A stretch of 64,000 nucleotides of DNA from Rhizobium sp. CIAT894 (GTDB taxonomy: Bacteria > Pseudomonadota > Alphaproteobacteria > Rhizobiales > Rhizobiaceae), in contig NZ_CP020948.1 of assembly GCF_000172795.2 (NCBI RefSeq), positions 124,001 through 188,000 of the forward strand, written 5' to 3'. Below the pieces are notes generated by a model. The model ran no database searches. It was given only the letters and a program-made list of their open reading frames with translations, and was not told the origin of the DNA. Below are positions 42,754 to 50,792 of the stretch, in pieces. The translations under genes and the position numbers were made by a program. Within the stretch, counting starts at the first letter, position 1; the number at the start of each line of letters is the position of its first letter.

Positions 42754-44441
42754 GCGGCTTTATTGCCGATATCGAGCCGATCCTGCGGCTCTTCCTTGCC
42801 GAGCGCCGACGCGCGCTGCTCTTCGGCGCCGCGCTTTCTGCGGCGACGGTGACGGCGGGCATAGCGCTGCTCGGCCTTTCCGGCTGGTTCATCACCGCCA
42901 CCTCGCTTGCCGGGCTTTCGGCCGCTGCCGCCGTTACCTTCGACGTTTTTGCGCCGTCGGCCGGCATCCGGCTGCTCGCCATCGTCAGGACAGTGGCCCG
43001 TTACGGCGAAAGGCTTGCGACCCATGATGCGACGCTCGGCGTGCTCGCCGCTCTTCGCGAGAGACTGTTTCGCGGCTTTGCCGAACCGGATGCTGCGCAC
43101 GCCCTCTCGCATCGTCCGGCAAGGCTGCTCTTCCGGTTGACCGCCGATATCGATGCGCTCGACTCCCTTTATCTCAGAATTCTCGTGCCTGCCGCGGTCG
43201 CGATCGGAGCAGCATTGGCGGCAAGCGTGGTGCTGGGGCTCATGCATCCCCTGTTTGGCCTGTGTTTCGGCCTCTTTCTCGGAGGCGCCGGTCTCGGCCT
43301 GCCCTTGATCGCCGGCCGGGCGGCGCGCAGCCATGCCCGCAGACGCGCCTATGGCATCGAGGCGCTGCGCTCGCGAGTGATCGATCTCGTTGCCGGCCAG
43401 ACCGATCTTCTGATGGCCAGCCGGCTTGCCGCGCAGAGGAGCATCATTGCAGATGCCGACAGTTACGTAGCCGCTGCCGACGACCGGCTGAATCGCGTCG
43501 AAACCGGCCTGACAATCGGCTTCGGTCTCGTCTCTACCCTGCTGTTGACGGCCTCGCTGCTTGCCGTTGCTGCCCTTGCGGAAACCAAGACGATTACCGC
43601 GCCCGTCGCAGCCCTCGGCCTGCTCGTTGCCTTTGCGGCGGTCGAGCCCTTCGCAGCATTGCGCCGCGGCGCGCTGGAACTCGGGCGGACGCTGCTGGCT
43701 GCAAAGCGCATCGCGCCGCGGCTTGCCGCCGCTGATGTAACCGAGCCTTTGCCGTTGCCGCGGCCAGGATATGCCTTTTCGCTGGCTGCTGTGACTGCTT
43801 TCCATGAAAATTCCGCCGTTTCGGCGCTCCAGGGCATCGATCTCACGCTTGAGCAGGGTGAGCGCTTGGCCGTTATCGGCAGCAGCGGCGCCGGCAAGTC
43901 GAGTCTGCTCGCTTTGCTTTCAAACGAATTGTCGGCCAGGGCGGGAAGTGTCGCCGCGGTAGGGGCGACCCTGCTGACGCAGCGGACGGAACTCTTCGAG
44001 GATAGCTTGCGCGGCAACCTCGCCCTTGCGAACCCGGATGCGAGCGAGACCCAGCTTCGCGAAGCGCTCGCGGCCGCCGGCCTGCTTGCCGATGTCGAGG
44101 CCATGCCGCGCGGGATCGATGCGCCGCTCGGCGAAGGCGGGCTCGGCCTTTCCGGCGGCCAGTCGCGCCGGCTGGCGCTCGCCCGGCTCTTCCTGCGCGA
44201 CACGCCGCTCTGGCTGCTCGATGAACCCACAGAGGGCCTCGACGGCGCCACTGCCCGCGACGTGCTCAGCCGCCTGTCGGCAATGGCTGACGGCCGCTCA
44301 TTGGTCATTTCAACGCATATCCGCCGCGAGGCTGTTATCGCCGACCGCATCGCCGTCATCGAAGGCGGCCGTATCACAGAAGTTTCGTGCCGCGGAGAGG
44401 CGGCGTTCGAAAAGGCGCTCGACCGGCTTCGGCCGGACTGA
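42750..44441 (+). CDS. cydC: thiol reductant ABC exporter subunit CydC
   Basis: 563 aa. Membrane domain (LFGAALSAATVTAGIALLGLSGWFITA as first helices, with the CydC-typical FDVFAPSAGIRLLAIVRTVARYGERL), then ATPase with Walker A GSSGAGKSS from residue 377, signature LSGGQSRR and Walker B LWLLDEPTEGLD. Heterodimer with CydD. The 76-nt gap before cydA contains a perfect 16-bp palindrome AGCGCCGGCCGGCGCT at 44461-44476. Confidence 0.93.
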   Translation: MSGFIADIEPILRLFLAERRRALLFGAALSAATVTAGIALLGLSGWFITATSLAGLSAAAAVTFDVFAPSAGIRLLAIVRTVARYGERLATHDATLGVLAALRERLFRGFAEPDAAHALSHRPARLLFRLTADIDALDSLYLRILVPAAVAIGAALAASVVLGLMHPLFGLCFGLFLGGAGLGLPLIAGRAARSHARRRAYGIEALRSRVIDLVAGQTDLLMASRLAAQRSIIADADSYVAAADDRLNRVETGLTIGFGLVSTLLLTASLLAVAALAETKTITAPVAALGLLVAFAAVEPFAALRRGALELGRTLLAAKRIAPRLAAADVTEPLPLPRPGYAFSLAAVTAFHENSAVSALQGIDLTLEQGERLAVIGSSGAGKSSLLALLSNELSARAGSVAAVGATLLTQRTELFEDSLRGNLALANPDASETQLREALAAAGLLADVEAMPRGIDAPLGEGGLGLSGGQSRRLALARLFLRDTPLWLLDEPTEGLDGATARDVLSRLSAMADGRSLVISTHIRREAVIADRIAVIEGGRITEVSCRGEAAFEKALDRLRPD

Positions 44442-44517
44442 GCGAAATCGCATGCCCCCAAGCGCCGGCCGGCGCTGAGGGAGGCTCCGTACCCCGTGGG
44501 ACCGTGGGAGAAAGACA

Positions 44518-46086
44518 ATGGAACTAGATATCGTCGCACTTTCGCGCTTTCAATTCGCGCTGACGGCGCTTTACCACTTCCTGTTCGTACCGCTGACGCT
44601 CGGCCTGTCCGTGCTGCTCGCGATCATGGAGACGGTCTATGTCATGACCGGTCGCCAGATCTGGCGACAGATGACGAAATTCTGGGGCACGCTGTTCGGC
44701 ATCAATTTCGTGATCGGCGTCGCCACCGGCATCGTCATGGAATTCCAGTTCGGCATGAACTGGAGTTACTACAGCTATTATGTCGGCGATATCTTCGGCG
44801 CGCCGCTGGCGATCGAAGGGTTGATGGCCTTCTTCCTCGAGGCGACCTTCGTCGGCCTGTTCTTCTTCGGCTGGGACAAGCTGTCGAAGGTCGGCCATCT
44901 CGTCGCCACCTGGGCTGTGGCGCTCGGCTCGAATTTTTCCGCCCTCTGGATCCTCATCGCCAATGGCTGGATGCAGAACCCGGTGGGATCGGCGCTCAAT
45001 CCGCAGACGATGCGCATGGAGATCACAAGCTTCTTCGACGTGGTCTTCAATCCCGTCGCCCAGGCGAAATTCGTCCACACGGTCTCGGCGGGTTATGTCT
45101 GCGCCTCGATCTTCGTGCTTGGTGTTTCGGCCTGGTATGTGATCAAGGGCGGGCATATCGAGCTGGCCAAGCGCTCGATGACGGTTGCCGCCTCCTTCGG
45201 CCTCGCCTCGGCGCTGTCGGTGGTCGTGCTTGGCGATGAGAGCGGTTATCTCGCGACCGAGAACCAGAAGATGAAGCTCGCCGCGATCGAGGGCATGTGG
45301 AAGACCGAGCCTGCTCCGGCCGCCTTCACCGCCTTCGGTTTCCCCGACCAGGAAGCGCGTGAAACACATTTCGCCGTGCATATCCCTTGGGTCATGGGCT
45401 TGATCGGCACACGGTCGCTGACGACGGAAATCCCCGGTATCGACAAGCTCGAACAGCAGGCCGAAACCCGCATCCGCGACGGCATCAAGGCTTACGACGC
45501 GCTGATGCAGATCCGCGCCGCACCCGCCCAGGATCAGGTAGCCCAGGAAGTACGCAGCTCTTTCGAGGATCTCGGTTACGCCCTTCTTCTGAAGCGCTAT
45601 GTCGACGATCCGCGCCAGGCGACCGACGCGCAGATCGTCCAGGCCGCGCGCGATACGATCCCGCACGTGCCGACGCTCTTCTGGTCCTTCCGCATCATGG
45701 TCGGCCTCGGCATCTTTTTCATCCTGCTGACATCAACCTTCTTCTGGCTGTCGGCGCGCCGCCATCTCGACAAATACCCGCTGCTACTGCGGATTGCCGT
45801 ACTGGCGATCCCGCTGCCTTGGGTCGCCATCGAGCTTGGATGGGTCGTTGCCGAATTCGGCCGCCAGCCCTGGGTAATCGAAGGCGTGCTACCGACCGCG
45901 GCTGCCGTCTCCAGCCTCGGCGCCGGCACCGTGCTTTTGACGATCATCGGTTTTGCCGCGCTCTACACGGTGCTGATCGTCATCGAGATGAGCCTGATGC
46001 TCAAGGCGATCGGCCAAGGCCCGGAGCCGGACGACGAGCCGGAAGCCGTGCTTATTTCCGAAACCCTCGTCCCGGCTGCGGAGTGA
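44518..46086 (+). CDS. cydA: cytochrome bd ubiquinol oxidase subunit I
   Basis: 522 aa. Predicted haem ligands sit one residue after those of E. coli: His20 in ALYHFLF (b595), His187 in KFVHTVSAG and Met394 in FRIMVGLG (b558). The quinol-side Q-loop is the long form (residues ~255-385), and GRQPW is present in VVAEFGRQPWVIEGV. It oxidises ubiquinol with high O2 affinity, giving respiration at low oxygen or under oxidase inhibition, relevant to nodules and soil. RBS GGGAG precedes the ATG. Confidence 0.97.
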   Translation: MELDIVALSRFQFALTALYHFLFVPLTLGLSVLLAIMETVYVMTGRQIWRQMTKFWGTLFGINFVIGVATGIVMEFQFGMNWSYYSYYVGDIFGAPLAIEGLMAFFLEATFVGLFFFGWDKLSKVGHLVATWAVALGSNFSALWILIANGWMQNPVGSALNPQTMRMEITSFFDVVFNPVAQAKFVHTVSAGYVCASIFVLGVSAWYVIKGGHIELAKRSMTVAASFGLASALSVVVLGDESGYLATENQKMKLAAIEGMWKTEPAPAAFTAFGFPDQEARETHFAVHIPWVMGLIGTRSLTTEIPGIDKLEQQAETRIRDGIKAYDALMQIRAAPAQDQVAQEVRSSFEDLGYALLLKRYVDDPRQATDAQIVQAARDTIPHVPTLFWSFRIMVGLGIFFILLTSTFFWLSARRHLDKYPLLLRIAVLAIPLPWVAIELGWVVAEFGRQPWVIEGVLPTAAAVSSLGAGTVLLTIIGFAALYTVLIVIEMSLMLKAIGQGPEPDDEPEAVLISETLVPAAE

Positions 46087-46092
46087 CCTGTC

Positions 46093-47247
46093 ATGATCCT
46101 TCACGAACTCATCGACTATGAAACCCTGCGTGTCATCTGGTGGCTGCTGCTGGGTGTTCTGCTGATCGCCTTTGCGACGACAGGCGGCTTCGATCTCGGC
46201 GTCGGCACGCTTCTGCCTTTCGTCGCCAGGACCGATACGGAACGGCGCGTGGCGATCAACACCATCGGCGCCACCTGGGAAGGTAATCAGGTCTGGCTGA
46301 TCCTCGGTGGCGGCGCCATTTTCGCCGCCTGGCCGCCGCTCTATGCGGTCTCCTTCTCGGGCTTCTATCTCGCGATGTTCGCGATCCTTTTCGCGCTCAT
46401 CCTGCGCCCGGTCGGCTTCAAATACCGGTCGAAGCGGGAAAGTGCCCGCTGGCGCAACGGCTGGGACTGCGCGCTCTTCATCGGCGGCTTCGTGCCGGCG
46501 CTGATCTTCGGCGTTGCCGTCGGCAACGTGCTGCAGGGCGTACCGTTCCGCTTCGCCGACGATATGCGGATCTTCTACGAAGGCTCGTTCTTTGCCCTGC
46601 TCAACCCCTATGCGTTGCTTTGCGGCCTGCTATCCCTGGCCATGCTGACGATGCACGGTGCCGCCTGGATGGTGTTGAAGGCGAGCGGCCCGGTTGCTGA
46701 GCGGGCGAGGAGCTATGGCAGCATCGCCGCCCTTGTTACCATCGTGATGTTTGCCCTCGGGGGCCTCTTCCTGTGGATCGGGGTCGACGGCTACCGTATC
46801 ACCAGCGATATCAGCCCAATCGGACCTTCCAATCCGCTGCTGAAAACGGTGGTGATCGAAAAGGGCGCCTGGCTTGCCAATTACGGCGCCCATTCTTGGA
46901 CGATCGTCGCGCCCGTCCTCGGCCTTGTGGGGGCGGCATTGGCTTTCATCGCCATGCGGGCAAGGCGTGAGGTGATGACGCTGCTCTTCAGCAAGCTTGC
47001 GATCTTAGGCATCATCTCGACGGTCGGTCTCTCGATGTTCCCGTTCATCCTGCCCTCCTCGCTCGATCCGCGATCAAGCCTGACGGTCTGGGATGCATCC
47101 TCTAGCCATATGACGCTGTTCATCATGCTCGTGGTGTCGGCAATTTTCCTGCCGATCATCTTTGCCTACACCGCCTGGGTCTACAAGGTTTTGTGGGGCA
47201 AGGTCGACGAGAAATCCATCACCGACAAGAACAGTCACGCTTACTGA
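46093..47247 (+). CDS. cydB: cytochrome bd ubiquinol oxidase subunit II
   Basis: 384 aa, eight or nine hydrophobic helices. CydB blocks GGFDLGVGTLLPFVARTDTERRVAIN, TIGATWEGNQVWLILGGGAIFAAWPPLYA and DASSSHMTLFIMLVVSAIFLP are clear. Follows cydA by 6 nt and leads into cydX after 13 nt. Confidence 0.96.
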   Translation: MILHELIDYETLRVIWWLLLGVLLIAFATTGGFDLGVGTLLPFVARTDTERRVAINTIGATWEGNQVWLILGGGAIFAAWPPLYAVSFSGFYLAMFAILFALILRPVGFKYRSKRESARWRNGWDCALFIGGFVPALIFGVAVGNVLQGVPFRFADDMRIFYEGSFFALLNPYALLCGLLSLAMLTMHGAAWMVLKASGPVAERARSYGSIAALVTIVMFALGGLFLWIGVDGYRITSDISPIGPSNPLLKTVVIEKGAWLANYGAHSWTIVAPVLGLVGAALAFIAMRARREVMTLLFSKLAILGIISTVGLSMFPFILPSSLDPRSSLTVWDASSSHMTLFIMLVVSAIFLPIIFAYTAWVYKVLWGKVDEKSITDKNSHAY

Positions 47248-47260
47248 GGGAGATGAAACA

Positions 47261-47383
47261 ATGTGGTATTTCGCATGGATTCTCGGCCTGCCGCTGGCGG
47301 CCGCCTTCGCTGTCCTCAACGCCATGTGGTATGAGCTGATGGACGATGCAGCCAGGAAGAAGGCGCCCGAGACGCGCAAGTAG
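47261..47383 (+). CDS. cydX: cytochrome bd oxidase small subunit CydX
   Basis: 40-aa single-helix protein: MWYFAWILGLPLAAAFAVLNAMWYELMDD... begins with the MWYFxWILG signature of CydX/YbgT, which stabilises the oxidase haems. RBS GGGAGATGAAACA precedes the ATG. The stop codon TAG (47381-47383) is also the first half of a TAGAAA target duplication created by the 4.5-kb element that follows, so the protein is intact but its native terminator has been displaced to 51.9 kb. Confidence 0.93.
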   Translation: MWYFAWILGLPLAAAFAVLNAMWYELMDDAARKKAPETRK

Positions 47384-47386
47384 AAA
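47381..47386. repeat. target-site duplication, left copy (TAGAAA)
   Basis: TAGAAA directly before the GGGG of the left inverted repeat, identical to 51893-51898 immediately after the right one. It includes the cydX stop codon. Tn3-family insertions make 5-bp (sometimes 6-bp) duplications. Confidence 0.85.
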
Positions 47387-47424
47387 GGGGCTCCGTGGGC
47401 ATTTCTACAATAATACCCGCTAAG
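47387..47424 (+). repeat. left terminal inverted repeat (38 bp)
   Basis: Begins GGGGCTCCGTGGGCATTTC and ends ATACCCGCTAAG. Identical to the reverse complement of 51855-51892 at 33 of 38 positions (differences at 8, 17, 21, 24, 36). Length, GGGG start and CGCTAAG end are those of Tn3-family ends. Confidence 0.88.
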
Positions 47425-47585
47425 GGAATTGAAGTTGTTTGGATTGAAGCGGTTCGCACGGACTGGCTTTAGTCGCCGGTGAGCGTGATATGGGCTCATG
47501 GGAGCGGTGCGCCCTGGGAAAACCATACTCTGGCCTCGGACGTAATCGACAGCGCGGCTACGCAAGTGCACGAAGGTTGCGGGGC

Positions 47586-47697
47586 TAGAACAGGATGATT
47601 TTAGGCCCGGTCGGCCCAAAATCTGAATCCTGTTCTAAATTAAAGAGTTAGAGCATGATGTCATGAGAAAACCGCTCACACTTTTCGGCATCATGCT
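47586..47697 (+). repeat. RIME-like palindromic mosaic repeat
   Basis: Two hairpin units: TAGAACAGGAT...ATCCTGTTCTA and GAGCATGATG...CATCATGCT joined by AAATTAAAGAGTTA. About 90% identical to the inverted copy at 53981-54094. It lies inside the transposon and overlaps the end of the GGDEF fragment. Confidence 0.85.
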
Positions 47698-47776
47698 GGC
47701 GGCGCCGCCCGGCAGCTGCCTCCGTAACCACACGATTGCGGCCGGAGGTCTTAACGAGGTAGAGCGCCCGATCCGT
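47648..47776 (-). pseudogene. GGDEF-domain gene fragment (C-terminus only)
   Basis: The minus-strand frame reads TDRALYLVKTSGRNRVV, the standard last helix and strand of a GGDEF domain, then a tail ending within the repeat (KCERFSHDIML, stop at 47648-47650). Upstream of TDRALY the frame no longer resembles GGDEF, and 42 bp further the IS target duplication begins. The rest of the gene is absent from the window. It appears to be chromosomal DNA trapped in the transposon. Confidence 0.75.
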
Positions 47777-47817
47777 CCGCTGCCCGCAACCTCCAAAATA
47801 TGATAGCCCGCGGCACC

Positions 47818-47827
47818 CGGAGAAGGG
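47818..47827. repeat. IS target-site duplication, left copy
   Basis: CGGAGAAGGG, repeated exactly at 48993-49002 on the other side of the IS. Ten bases fits the 8-10 bp duplications of ISAs1-family elements. Confidence 0.9.
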
Positions 47828-48992
47828 CAGGGGAATCGCATATAGGCGGTAAGCAGTTGTTTTATTGAGGCAGATCGATTCAAAGGCTCTCTGTTGATTT
47901 GGAGGGTCGGATGGATCGATTTGCCGCCTGTTTTAAAGCTTTGCCCGACCCTCGGGGGCGCAATACGCGCCATCCGCTGATGTCGATCCTGTTCATTGCC
48001 ATTGCCGCGATCGTCTGCGGCGCCGAAAGCTGTGCCGACATGGCCGACTTCGGCATCTCCAAGAAGAGGTGGCTCAAGACGATCGTGCCGCTGCCCTACG
48101 GCATTCCCAGCCATGACACGTTCTCCACCGTATTCCGCTGCCTCAATCCGGATGCCTTCGAAGCCGCCTTCCGCCGCTTTACCGAAGCCTTTGCAAAAGG
48201 CATCGAAGGCGTGGTGGCGGTCGACGGCAAAGCGGTGCGCGGCGCCTATAAGCGCGGTGCCAAGGCGACGCCGCTGCACCTCGTCAACGTCTGGGCCGCC
48301 GGTTGCGGCCTGGTCATCGGCCAACAGACCGCACCGCGCCGCAACGAGGTGCAAGGCGTGCTCAAGGCGCTTGCGCTTCTGTCGCTCGAAGGCGCCATCG
48401 TCACGGCCGATGCTCTGCATTGCCGCGCCGACACGGCCCGCGCCATCCTGGCCACCGGCGGCGACTATGCCCTGGCGCTGAAAGGCAACCAACCCGGCCT
48501 GCTGGCCCAGGCGATTGCCCGCCTTGACGATATCGAGCCGCTCGACAGCATCCAGACCGCCGCCGAGAACGACCATGATCGCATCGACAGCCGCCGCGCC
48601 AGCATCGTCGCCGTCGATGATATTGACTTTCCCGGCCTGCAAGCCATCGGCTCCGTCGAGGCCACCAGCCGCCATGCCGATGGCCGCCTGACCAGCCATG
48701 TCCGCTACTTCCTGCTCTCCACGGTCATGTCGGCCGCCGCCCTCATCGAGGTGACCCGAACCCATTGGGAGATCGAAAACAAACTGCATTGGGTGCTCGA
48801 CGTCCAGTTCCGCGAGGATGCCGCCAGAAACAGAAAGGATCACGGGCCGGCAAACATCGCACTGCTGCGCAAGATCGCCCTCAACCTCATCCGATCCCAC
48901 CCAGATAAGGCATCCATCCGACGCAAAATCAAAAAGGCGGGATGGGACGATCAGTTCCTTATCTCCCTTATCGCTCATATGCGATAGCCCTG
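47828..48992 (+). mobile_element. ISAs1-family insertion sequence, complete (1165 bp)
   Basis: Imperfect terminal inverted repeats: left CAGGGGAATCGCATATAGGC (47828 on, to 47853), right reverse complement CAGGGCTATCGCATATGAGC (48992 back to 48967), matching 21 of 26 bases. One full transposase gene lies between them, and perfect 10-bp target duplications flank the element, so it moved in as a unit fairly recently. It sits 11 bp after the oxidoreductase stop, inside the larger transposon. Confidence 0.9.
47911..48987 (+). CDS. ISAs1 family transposase
   Basis: 358-aa DDE transposase. The N-terminal ISAs1/DDE_Tnp_1-associated region begins with DPRGRNTRHPLMSILFIAIAA; catalytic acidic residues are in VVAVDGKAVRG, IVTADALHC and, late, THWEIENKLHWVLDVQFRED. 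ATG has TTGGAGGGTCGG upstream. The stop TAG lies inside the right inverted repeat. Full length and undisrupted, so probably active. Confidence 0.93.
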   Translation: MDRFAACFKALPDPRGRNTRHPLMSILFIAIAAIVCGAESCADMADFGISKKRWLKTIVPLPYGIPSHDTFSTVFRCLNPDAFEAAFRRFTEAFAKGIEGVVAVDGKAVRGAYKRGAKATPLHLVNVWAAGCGLVIGQQTAPRRNEVQGVLKALALLSLEGAIVTADALHCRADTARAILATGGDYALALKGNQPGLLAQAIARLDDIEPLDSIQTAAENDHDRIDSRRASIVAVDDIDFPGLQAIGSVEATSRHADGRLTSHVRYFLLSTVMSAAALIEVTRTHWEIENKLHWVLDVQFREDAARNRKDHGPANIALLRKIALNLIRSHPDKASIRRKIKKAGWDDQFLISLIAHMR

Positions 48993-49002
48993 CGGAGAAG
49001 GG
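48993..49002. repeat. IS target-site duplication, right copy
   Basis: CGGAGAAGGG, exact copy of 47818-47827. Confidence 0.9.
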
Positions 49003-49013
49003 GATCTGTGCTC

Positions 49014-49907
49014 TCAAACCAACATCGACTGCTGGGCGGAGATACCTGCCGTCGCGCCTTGCGATATTGCCGTGGTGACCGAGTTCATGGCTGGGTTTGC
49101 GAGATCGCCGGCAGCGTAGATGCCCGGCATGCTGGTTTCGCGGCGCTCGTCGACCTTGAGGGCGATGCCGAAGGGCGTATTGACCGTGGCGAGGCCCAGT
49201 GATTCATGCAGGCTTGAGGACGGCTTGTTGCGCGGATGCGCGAACAGGATATCGACCCCGGCATTGCGGCCGCCCTCGAGATTAACGGTGGTGATATGGC
49301 CCCGGTGATGCGCGATTTCGGCGATCCGGCCATCAACGACAGGTATGTTGCGGCGCGCCAGATCGGCGCGGATATCGGGTGCAATGTCGTGACCATCGGC
49401 GAAGACCGTCAACGTGTCGGTCCAATCCTGGTACAGCCTGACATAATTGTGCGACGGCGGACCGGACCAGACGAGGCCCCAATGCTGGTCGGCGACTTCA
49501 AAGCCATCGCAATAGGGGCAGGGCACGATGGACGTGCCCCAGCTTTCGGCAAAACCGGGAACATCAGGCATCTGGTCGGCAACGCCGTAGCTCAGGATCA
49601 GGCGGCGCGCTCCAAGACTTTCGCCATCGCCAGTGAGGACGGAGAAGTCGTCGATGGCGCCGGAGATGCTGTCGGCTCGGGCATTGACCAGCTTGACAGT
49701 AGGATAACGCGCCAACTGCTGCCGCGCCTCGGCCAGGATGTCCAGCGGCGGCTTGTGATCGTGGCCGAGCAGACCATGCGAGTGGCCGGCGAAACGATTG
49801 CGCGGCAGGCCGGTATCGAGAATGGTGGCCTTGCGGCGGGCACGGCCGAGTTGCAGGGCAGCGGCGAGGCCGGCAAAGCTGCCGCCGATGATGATGACGT
49901 CATCCAT
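49014..49907 (-). CDS. thioredoxin-reductase-like FAD/NAD(P) oxidoreductase
   Basis: 297 aa. N-terminal FAD motif VIIIGGSFAGLAAALQLG, redox pair Cys130-Pro-Tyr-Cys133 in PCPYCDGFE, and C-terminal GIYAAGDLANPAMNSVTTAISQG for the second FAD segment. A CxxC at this place marks the low-molecular-weight thioredoxin reductase fold, but the NAD(P) motif (LVWSGPPSHN) is unlike the usual GxGxxA, so the electron donor is uncertain. ATG at 49907 follows GGAGCTTATCACC. It is transposon cargo, divergent from the TetR regulator; possibly a detoxifying reductase. Confidence 0.88.
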   Translation of the reverse strand: MDDVIIIGGSFAGLAAALQLGRARRKATILDTGLPRNRFAGHSHGLLGHDHKPPLDILAEARQQLARYPTVKLVNARADSISGAIDDFSVLTGDGESLGARRLILSYGVADQMPDVPGFAESWGTSIVPCPYCDGFEVADQHWGLVWSGPPSHNYVRLYQDWTDTLTVFADGHDIAPDIRADLARRNIPVVDGRIAEIAHHRGHITTVNLEGGRNAGVDILFAHPRNKPSSSLHESLGLATVNTPFGIALKVDERRETSMPGIYAAGDLANPAMNSVTTAISQGATAGISAQQSMLV

Positions 49908-50054
49908 GGTGATAAGCTCCGTGCTGTTGAGAGAGTGTGATTGGCTGAGCCGTGGCGCGTCTCGTCCACCGATACGCATCGATATGGCCAAGCGGCTTAG
50001 AGAAACTCGATCTGAGGGACAGGATAAAATCCGTTCTTTGGCTTGCATATTTCA

Positions 50055-50090
50055 GATACTGCATGGTATCGTAAACGTGAATAACGATAC
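50055..50090. promoter_or_regulatory. TetR-type operator (GATAC/GTATC half-sites)
   Basis: GTATCGT-N11-ACGATAC (50066-50090) is a perfect 7-bp inverted repeat; GATAC-N6-GTATC (50055-50070) overlaps it. Both lie in the 203-bp gap between the divergent oxidoreductase and TetR genes, 20 bp before the regulator start. Confidence 0.65.
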
Positions 50091-50110
50091 TGTCAAGGAT
50101 CTTAATAGTC

Positions 50111-50758
50111 GTGACCGAAAATAGTCGAGGCCGGCGCGGCCGGCCAGTCAACGAGGCGCTTGGCCAAACGATAGTCGACGCAGCATACGAACTCTTTGTG
50201 GAATTGGGTTTTCAAGCGACGACCTTGGACAAGGTCACCCAGCGCGCGAAGATATCCAAGCTCAGCATCTATCGGCACTTCGAGAGCAAGGAGGCGCTGT
50301 TCGGCGCGGCCGTCGCCGCCCGCTGCCATCAGTTTGCACCACAAGCCCTTTTTGAAGGGGTCGACGGTTCGGCCGAAGAGCAGCTCATGGCGGTGGGATC
50401 ATCCCTGCTTCGCACGCTGTTGAGCCCGGACGTCCGCAGTGTCGAAGCCATGGTCATGGCCGACAAGACGAATCAAAAGTCGTTGAGCAAGCTCTATTAC
50501 GAAGCCGGCCCCGCCCATGTCATCGCGCAAATCGAGGCCGTGTTGCGTCAGTTGCACGCGAAGGCGGTTCTGAACGTGCCCGATCCTCTTCAGTCCGCCC
50601 GCTTGTTTGGCGCGCTTATCAAAGGATCCGATCTCCTGATTATTGCGCGCTTCGATCAGGCAAGAGCAGAGGACGACAACGAAATCGAATCCTATTGCCG
50701 CTCGGCCGTCGCCATGTTCATCGCCGCGCACCGTGGCAGCGACCACGCGGGCGGATAG
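50111..50758 (+). CDS. TetR/AcrR family transcriptional regulator
   Basis: 215 aa. HTH domain in the first 65 residues: IVDAAYELFVELGFQATTLD then KISKLSIYRHFESKEALFGA, the typical TetR recognition helix pattern. The C-terminal ligand domain is helical with a LLSPDVRSVEAMVMADKTN segment. The start is GTG at 50111. It lies between the divergent oxidoreductase and the downstream methyltransferase (35 nt gap) and probably represses both through the GTATC half-sites. Confidence 0.9.
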   Translation: MTENSRGRRGRPVNEALGQTIVDAAYELFVELGFQATTLDKVTQRAKISKLSIYRHFESKEALFGAAVAARCHQFAPQALFEGVDGSAEEQLMAVGSSLLRTLLSPDVRSVEAMVMADKTNQKSLSKLYYEAGPAHVIAQIEAVLRQLHAKAVLNVPDPLQSARLFGALIKGSDLLIIARFDQARAEDDNEIESYCRSAVAMFIAAHRGSDHAGG

Positions 50759-50792
50759 CCTAGTCAAGAATGGATCAGAACAAGGATATGGC

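Noticed and set aside
44461..44476. Palindrome AGCGCCGGCCGGCGCT before cydA as a terminator
   Set aside because: It lies within an operon, has no T-run and no loop room; possibly a processing site only.
47635..49017. 460-codon minus-strand frame across the IS
   Set aside because: Antisense to the ISAs1 transposase; only its non-IS tail overlaps the GGDEF fragment, and in a different frame.
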